From an uncultured Gammaproteobacteria bacterium (GTDB lineage Bacteria > Pseudomonadota > Gammaproteobacteria > Arenicellales > JAANXG01): DNA of 64,000 nucleotides. The stretch is taken from the NCBI GenBank assembly GCA_947258975.1, contig CAMYKK010000029.1:1-64000 (forward strand). The letters run 5' to 3'. Position 1 is the first letter of the stretch, and the number at the start of each line of letters is the position of its first letter. The notes beneath the pieces were generated by a model. The model saw only the letters and a list, made by a program, of their open reading frames with translations, searched no databases and was not told where the DNA came from. The translations under genes were made by a program, and so were the position numbers. This document shows, one piece after another, positions 60,720 to 64,000 of this stretch.

Positions 60720-63700
60720 ATGAGAAAGTTGTCGCTAAAACTGGCAGTTGTTGTGCGTGTTTTTCTTGTTTGTCTTATGTCATGGCCGTCGCTGGCGGGC
60801 GCGCTATGCGTCAACCCTGTCGCCGAGCTCGTTTCCACACAAGGCACAATCGAACTCAACAAATCCCCCGCAAGACTATCCGATGCGATTTGTCCCGGTG
60901 ATGTCGTCACAGTAGGCCCCCGCAGCCGCGCGGCAATCGTGATTCTGGAAACAGACACGGTGTTGCGAATCGATCAAGATACGGAGCTGCGTGTGCGCAA
61001 TGTTTCTCCTCAGGGAGCTTCTCTTCTCGATCTGTTGCAGGGGGCGATCAATCTGTTGACGCCGGCACCGCGATCGCTGGAGATCACAACGCCGGTGGTC
61101 AATGCCGCGGTGGAGGGAACCGAATTCTACATGCGTGTCGCAGCGGATCGTGCGGTGATCACCGTCTTCGAGGGACGCGTGGCAGCGAGCAACGATTTCG
61201 GCAGCTTGAAGTTAACCGCTAATGAATCGGCTGTCGTCGTCGCCACCCAAGCCCCGAAAAGGCAGGCCATGGTCCGCCCCCGCGACACCGTACAATGGGC
61301 CTTGTACTACCCGCCTATCGGCGTCGATGAAACCGCGTCACCGTCAACGCGCCGCGCGGCGGAGTTGCTGGCGGTTGGCAGGGTGGATGAGGCCGGCGGC
61401 CTGTTGGATGATGCAATTCGCAAGAACCCCAACGAGGTCGCTGCCCTTGCGTTAAAAAGCATTATTGCCGTTGCCCAAAACCAGACTGATGCGGGGTTAC
61501 AGCTAGCGGAGGATGCGGTTTCCACGAATTCAGGATCGGGAGTTGCCCACATCGCGCTTTCCTATGCGCAGCAAGCGAACTTCCGGCTCGACCTTGCCAG
61601 GCAAAGTGTAGACAAGGCGGTAGAGTTGGATGCGGATAACGCGTTTGCATGGGCCAGATTATCGGAGTTGTGGTTGTCTGAAGGCAATCTCAATAAAGCG
61701 CTGGAGGCCGCGGACCAGGCCGTGAAGCGTGCCCCGGACCTGGCGCGGACCCAATCGGTGCTGGGTTTTGCCTATCTGGTCCGCATAAACATCGGCGAGG
61801 CAAAACAAGCGTTCGAGAATGCAATTCAACGCGATCAAGCCGATCCCCTGCCGCGCCTCGGCCTGGGTCTGGCGAAGATCCGGCGTGGCGATCTCATCGC
61901 AGGGCGCCGGGACATGGAAATCGCCGCCAGCCTCGACCCGAACAATTCACTGCTGCGCAGTTATCTCGGCAAGGCCTATTTCGAAGAAAGGCGCACGCCC
62001 CTGGACGCGCGGCAGTTTGCACTGGCCAAGGAGTTGGATCCCAACGATCCAACACCGTGGTTGTACGACGCCATCCGCAAACAGACCCAGAACCGGCCGG
62101 TCGAGGCGTTGCAAGATCTGCAGCGATCTATTGATCTCAACGACAACCGCGCAGTGTACCGATCCCAGTTGTTCCTCGACCAAGACTTGGCAGCACGCAG
62201 CGCCGGATTGGGACGGATATACACTGATCTTGGCTTCGAGCAGCGGGCGTTGGTCGAGGGTTGGAAATCCGTCAACCGTGAACCGGGTAATTTTTCTGGG
62301 CATCGACTGCTGGCTGATACCTACGCGACACTGCCACGCCACGAGATCGCACGGGTCAGTGAGCTGCTCCAGTCTCAACTCCTGCAACCTCTCAATGTAA
62401 CGCCGCTTCAGCCTCAACTGGCGGAAAGCGATCTTTTTATTATCAGTGGCACTGGACCATCGGATCCGGCTTTTAACGAGTTCAATCCCCTCTTTGCCCG
62501 TGACCGGTTGGCCTTGCAGGCTAACGGGGTACTTGGTGGGAATGACACCATCGGTAACGACCTGGTGCTGTCCGGTTTGCACGGTAAGATATCGTATAGC
62601 GTCGGCCAGTTTCACTTTGAGTCGGAGGGATTTCGTGACAACAACGACCAGAATCAGGACATCTATAACGCCTTTGTGCAGGCAAACCTGTCACCTGTGA
62701 CCAGCATCCAAGCGGAAATTCGATCGACAGACAAAGACCAGGGCGATCTTGGCCTGCGTTTTGATCCGGACGATTTTTCGCCAGTCTTACGCAGTCAAGA
62801 GGAAACTGATCTCGTTCGTGTCGGATTGCGTCATAACTTGACGCCGGGTTCCAGTGTCGTCGGATCTCTAATTTCCCAGCGTGCAGACTTTAGAACAAGC
62901 GAAAGCTTCCCACCGCTGGGAGACGTTTTATTCGATGAAGAGGTAGATGGGTATATTGCCGAGCTTCAACATCTATTCCGAGCGGAACGTTTCAACATCA
63001 TTAGTGGTTTAGGATATTTTGAGGGAGATGTGGAGGAATTTAGCAATGTTTTTGGAACTGTCGAGCAAGAAACAAGCGACATAAACCATACCAATGGGTA
63101 TGTTTATTCGAAAATCGAATATCCCAGGAATGTAACGTGGACAGTCGGCTTGAGCGCGGACTCATTCGAAGAAGTGTTAATAGATAGTGATGAACTTAAC
63201 CCAAAATTCGGAGCAACATGGAATCTGCGCCCGGAAACAACTATCCGTCTTGCTGCGTTTCAGGTATTGAGGCGGACTTTAGTTGCTCAGCAGACCATCG
63301 AGCCCACGCAGGTAGCCGGCTTCAATCAGTTTTTTGACGATGACAACGGTACCAAATCCAAGCGGTACGGCATTGCTATAGATCAGCAATTTTCTGAAAA
63401 ACTCTACACCGGGATTGAGTTGTCGAAAAGGGAACTGACGATACCCAACGACATTTTCCTCACGCCGCGTCAACTCATCGAATTCGATTGGGAAGAACGA
63501 GCCGACCGGGCCTATCTGTATTGGACGGTACATCCGCGGATGGCGGTTACCAGTGAAATCCAACGTGAGCGCTTCGATCGACCGCAACCTGATGGCCTGG
63601 GACCTTTTTTTGGTGTACGGCGCCTCACGACGTATCGTGTTCCATTAGGCGTTAATTTCTATCACCCATCTGGTTTTATCGCACGCTTTAGAGCCGTCTA

Positions 63701-63935
63701 TTTAGATCAAGAAGGCACGTTTGTAGATACGTTTGGGGCTACGGTAGAGGGTGACGAAGATTTCTGGGTGGCCGATCTAGATATTGGCTACCGTCTGCCA
63801 AAAAGGCGCGGTCTTATCACCATCGGTGCGAGAAACTTATTTGATAAGAAATTCAGATTTGAAGATGTAGATCCTGGTAATCCTTCACTACAGCCGGAGC
63901 GGTACGTGTTTGCGCGCGCCACTTTGGCTTTTTGA
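60720..63935 (+). CDS. FecR-TPR-outer membrane beta-barrel fusion protein
   Basis: A 1071-residue exported protein. The signal peptide ends near residue 29 (SLAGALC). Residues about 45-180 are a FecR domain (GDVVTVGPRSRAAIVILET, LQGAINLLTP and TPVVNAAVEGTEFYMRV). TPR repeats follow at about 200-560 (recurring A-x-x-LDPNN and ALEAADQAVKRAPDLARTQS units). The remainder (about 570-1071) is rich in amphipathic beta-strands, ends in ARATLAF with a C-terminal Phe and contains GYRLPKRRGLITIGARNLFD, all typical of TonB-dependent receptor-like barrels. There is no plug domain. It lies 187 bases after the cyclase. FecR normally signals to an ECF sigma factor; none is present. ATG 60720 follows AAGGAA. 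Confidence 0.85.
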   Translation: MRKLSLKLAVVVRVFLVCLMSWPSLAGALCVNPVAELVSTQGTIELNKSPARLSDAICPGDVVTVGPRSRAAIVILETDTVLRIDQDTELRVRNVSPQGASLLDLLQGAINLLTPAPRSLEITTPVVNAAVEGTEFYMRVAADRAVITVFEGRVAASNDFGSLKLTANESAVVVATQAPKRQAMVRPRDTVQWALYYPPIGVDETASPSTRRAAELLAVGRVDEAGGLLDDAIRKNPNEVAALALKSIIAVAQNQTDAGLQLAEDAVSTNSGSGVAHIALSYAQQANFRLDLARQSVDKAVELDADNAFAWARLSELWLSEGNLNKALEAADQAVKRAPDLARTQSVLGFAYLVRINIGEAKQAFENAIQRDQADPLPRLGLGLAKIRRGDLIAGRRDMEIAASLDPNNSLLRSYLGKAYFEERRTPLDARQFALAKELDPNDPTPWLYDAIRKQTQNRPVEALQDLQRSIDLNDNRAVYRSQLFLDQDLAARSAGLGRIYTDLGFEQRALVEGWKSVNREPGNFSGHRLLADTYATLPRHEIARVSELLQSQLLQPLNVTPLQPQLAESDLFIISGTGPSDPAFNEFNPLFARDRLALQANGVLGGNDTIGNDLVLSGLHGKISYSVGQFHFESEGFRDNNDQNQDIYNAFVQANLSPVTSIQAEIRSTDKDQGDLGLRFDPDDFSPVLRSQEETDLVRVGLRHNLTPGSSVVGSLISQRADFRTSESFPPLGDVLFDEEVDGYIAELQHLFRAERFNIISGLGYFEGDVEEFSNVFGTVEQETSDINHTNGYVYSKIEYPRNVTWTVGLSADSFEEVLIDSDELNPKFGATWNLRPETTIRLAAFQVLRRTLVAQQTIEPTQVAGFNQFFDDDNGTKSKRYGIAIDQQFSEKLYTGIELSKRELTIPNDIFLTPRQLIEFDWEERADRAYLYWTVHPRMAVTSEIQRERFDRPQPDGLGPFFGVRRLTTYRVPLGVNFYHPSGFIARFRAVYLDQEGTFVDTFGATVEGDEDFWVADLDIGYRLPKRRGLITIGARNLFDKKFRFEDVDPGNPSLQPERYVFARATLAF

Positions 63936-63986
63936 TAGTATGTTTTAAACCTGGTTACTACGATAAATTAGGTACAGGTCAAAGGA

Positions 63987-64000
63987 TGCTAAACAAGCAA
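63987..64000 (+). other. Possible start of the next gene
   Basis: ATGCTAAACAAGCAA-like frame (M L N K Q) begins 13 bases before the window end after CAAAGG. The spacing from CAAAGG is very short, so this is only a weak indication. Confidence 0.2.

Noticed and set aside
1-64000. CRISPR arrays, tRNA or rRNA genes, insertion sequences, prophage
   Set aside because: No regularly spaced repeats, no tRNA-like T-loop sequences outside coding regions, and no transposase, integrase or phage structural proteins were recognised.

Overview
The window looks like a chromosomal segment of a free-living, GC-rich gammaproteobacterium. The signs are a DUF3301 protein, a proteobacterial-type glucokinase, a MepS-like NlpC/P60 lipoprotein, a Crp-like regulator, class I fumarase, cyclopropane fatty-acid synthase and a phasin (so probably polyhydroxyalkanoate storage). 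No rRNA, tRNA, CRISPR, phage or transposase gene was seen. The species cannot be named from this sequence alone.

Layout. 1-5550: the tail of a cytochrome P460-type gene, a CHRD-domain secreted protein, a large unknown secreted protein, an NlpC/P60 lipoprotein, a SIMPL protein and an unknown lipoprotein. 5667-13603: a co-directional cluster with a DUF2089 regulator, a membrane/LemA fusion, a TPM-TPR protein, an M1-M28-PDZ protease and a TolB-like propeller, which looks like one envelope proteostasis unit. 13698-20223: thioredoxin, unknown membrane proteins, a MazG-like hydrolase, a class II sirtuin, glucokinase coupled to a trehalose-phosphate synthase remnant, an alpha/beta hydrolase with an odd nucleophile, and a TlpA-like redoxin.

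20468-30845: a plus-strand metabolic run with malic enzyme, fumarase, a GhrA-like reductase, aspartate dehydrogenase, a gamma-glutamyltransferase homologue and a complete tripartite tricarboxylate transporter (TctC, TctB, TctA). This suggests uptake and use of C4 acids or amino-acid-derived acids. 31020-37409: an ABC-2 exporter, a soluble lytic transglycosylase, a dead GGDEF gene, and three enzymes of aromatic or carbonyl metabolism. 37849-40172: a carboxylate-amine ligase and Cfa. 40173-47014: a gene-poor stretch with ArfB, a TVP38 protein, DUF3301, a cation exchanger, a phasin with clear operators, and decayed or tiny ORFs. 47015-56959: DUF47 plus Pit phosphate transport, a CinA-like protein, MetK, a GYD protein and an iron-type ABC importer.

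57392-63935 is the most interesting part. A Crp/Fnr-type regulator is divergent from a CHASE2 nucleotide cyclase, which is followed by one 1071-residue protein joining a FecR domain, TPR repeats and an outer-membrane beta-barrel. Two palindromes lie in the divergent promoter region. I infer a trans-envelope signalling module that ends in a cyclic nucleotide and a Crp-like factor. The cyclase keeps its metal aspartates but lacks the usual substrate-specifying lysine.
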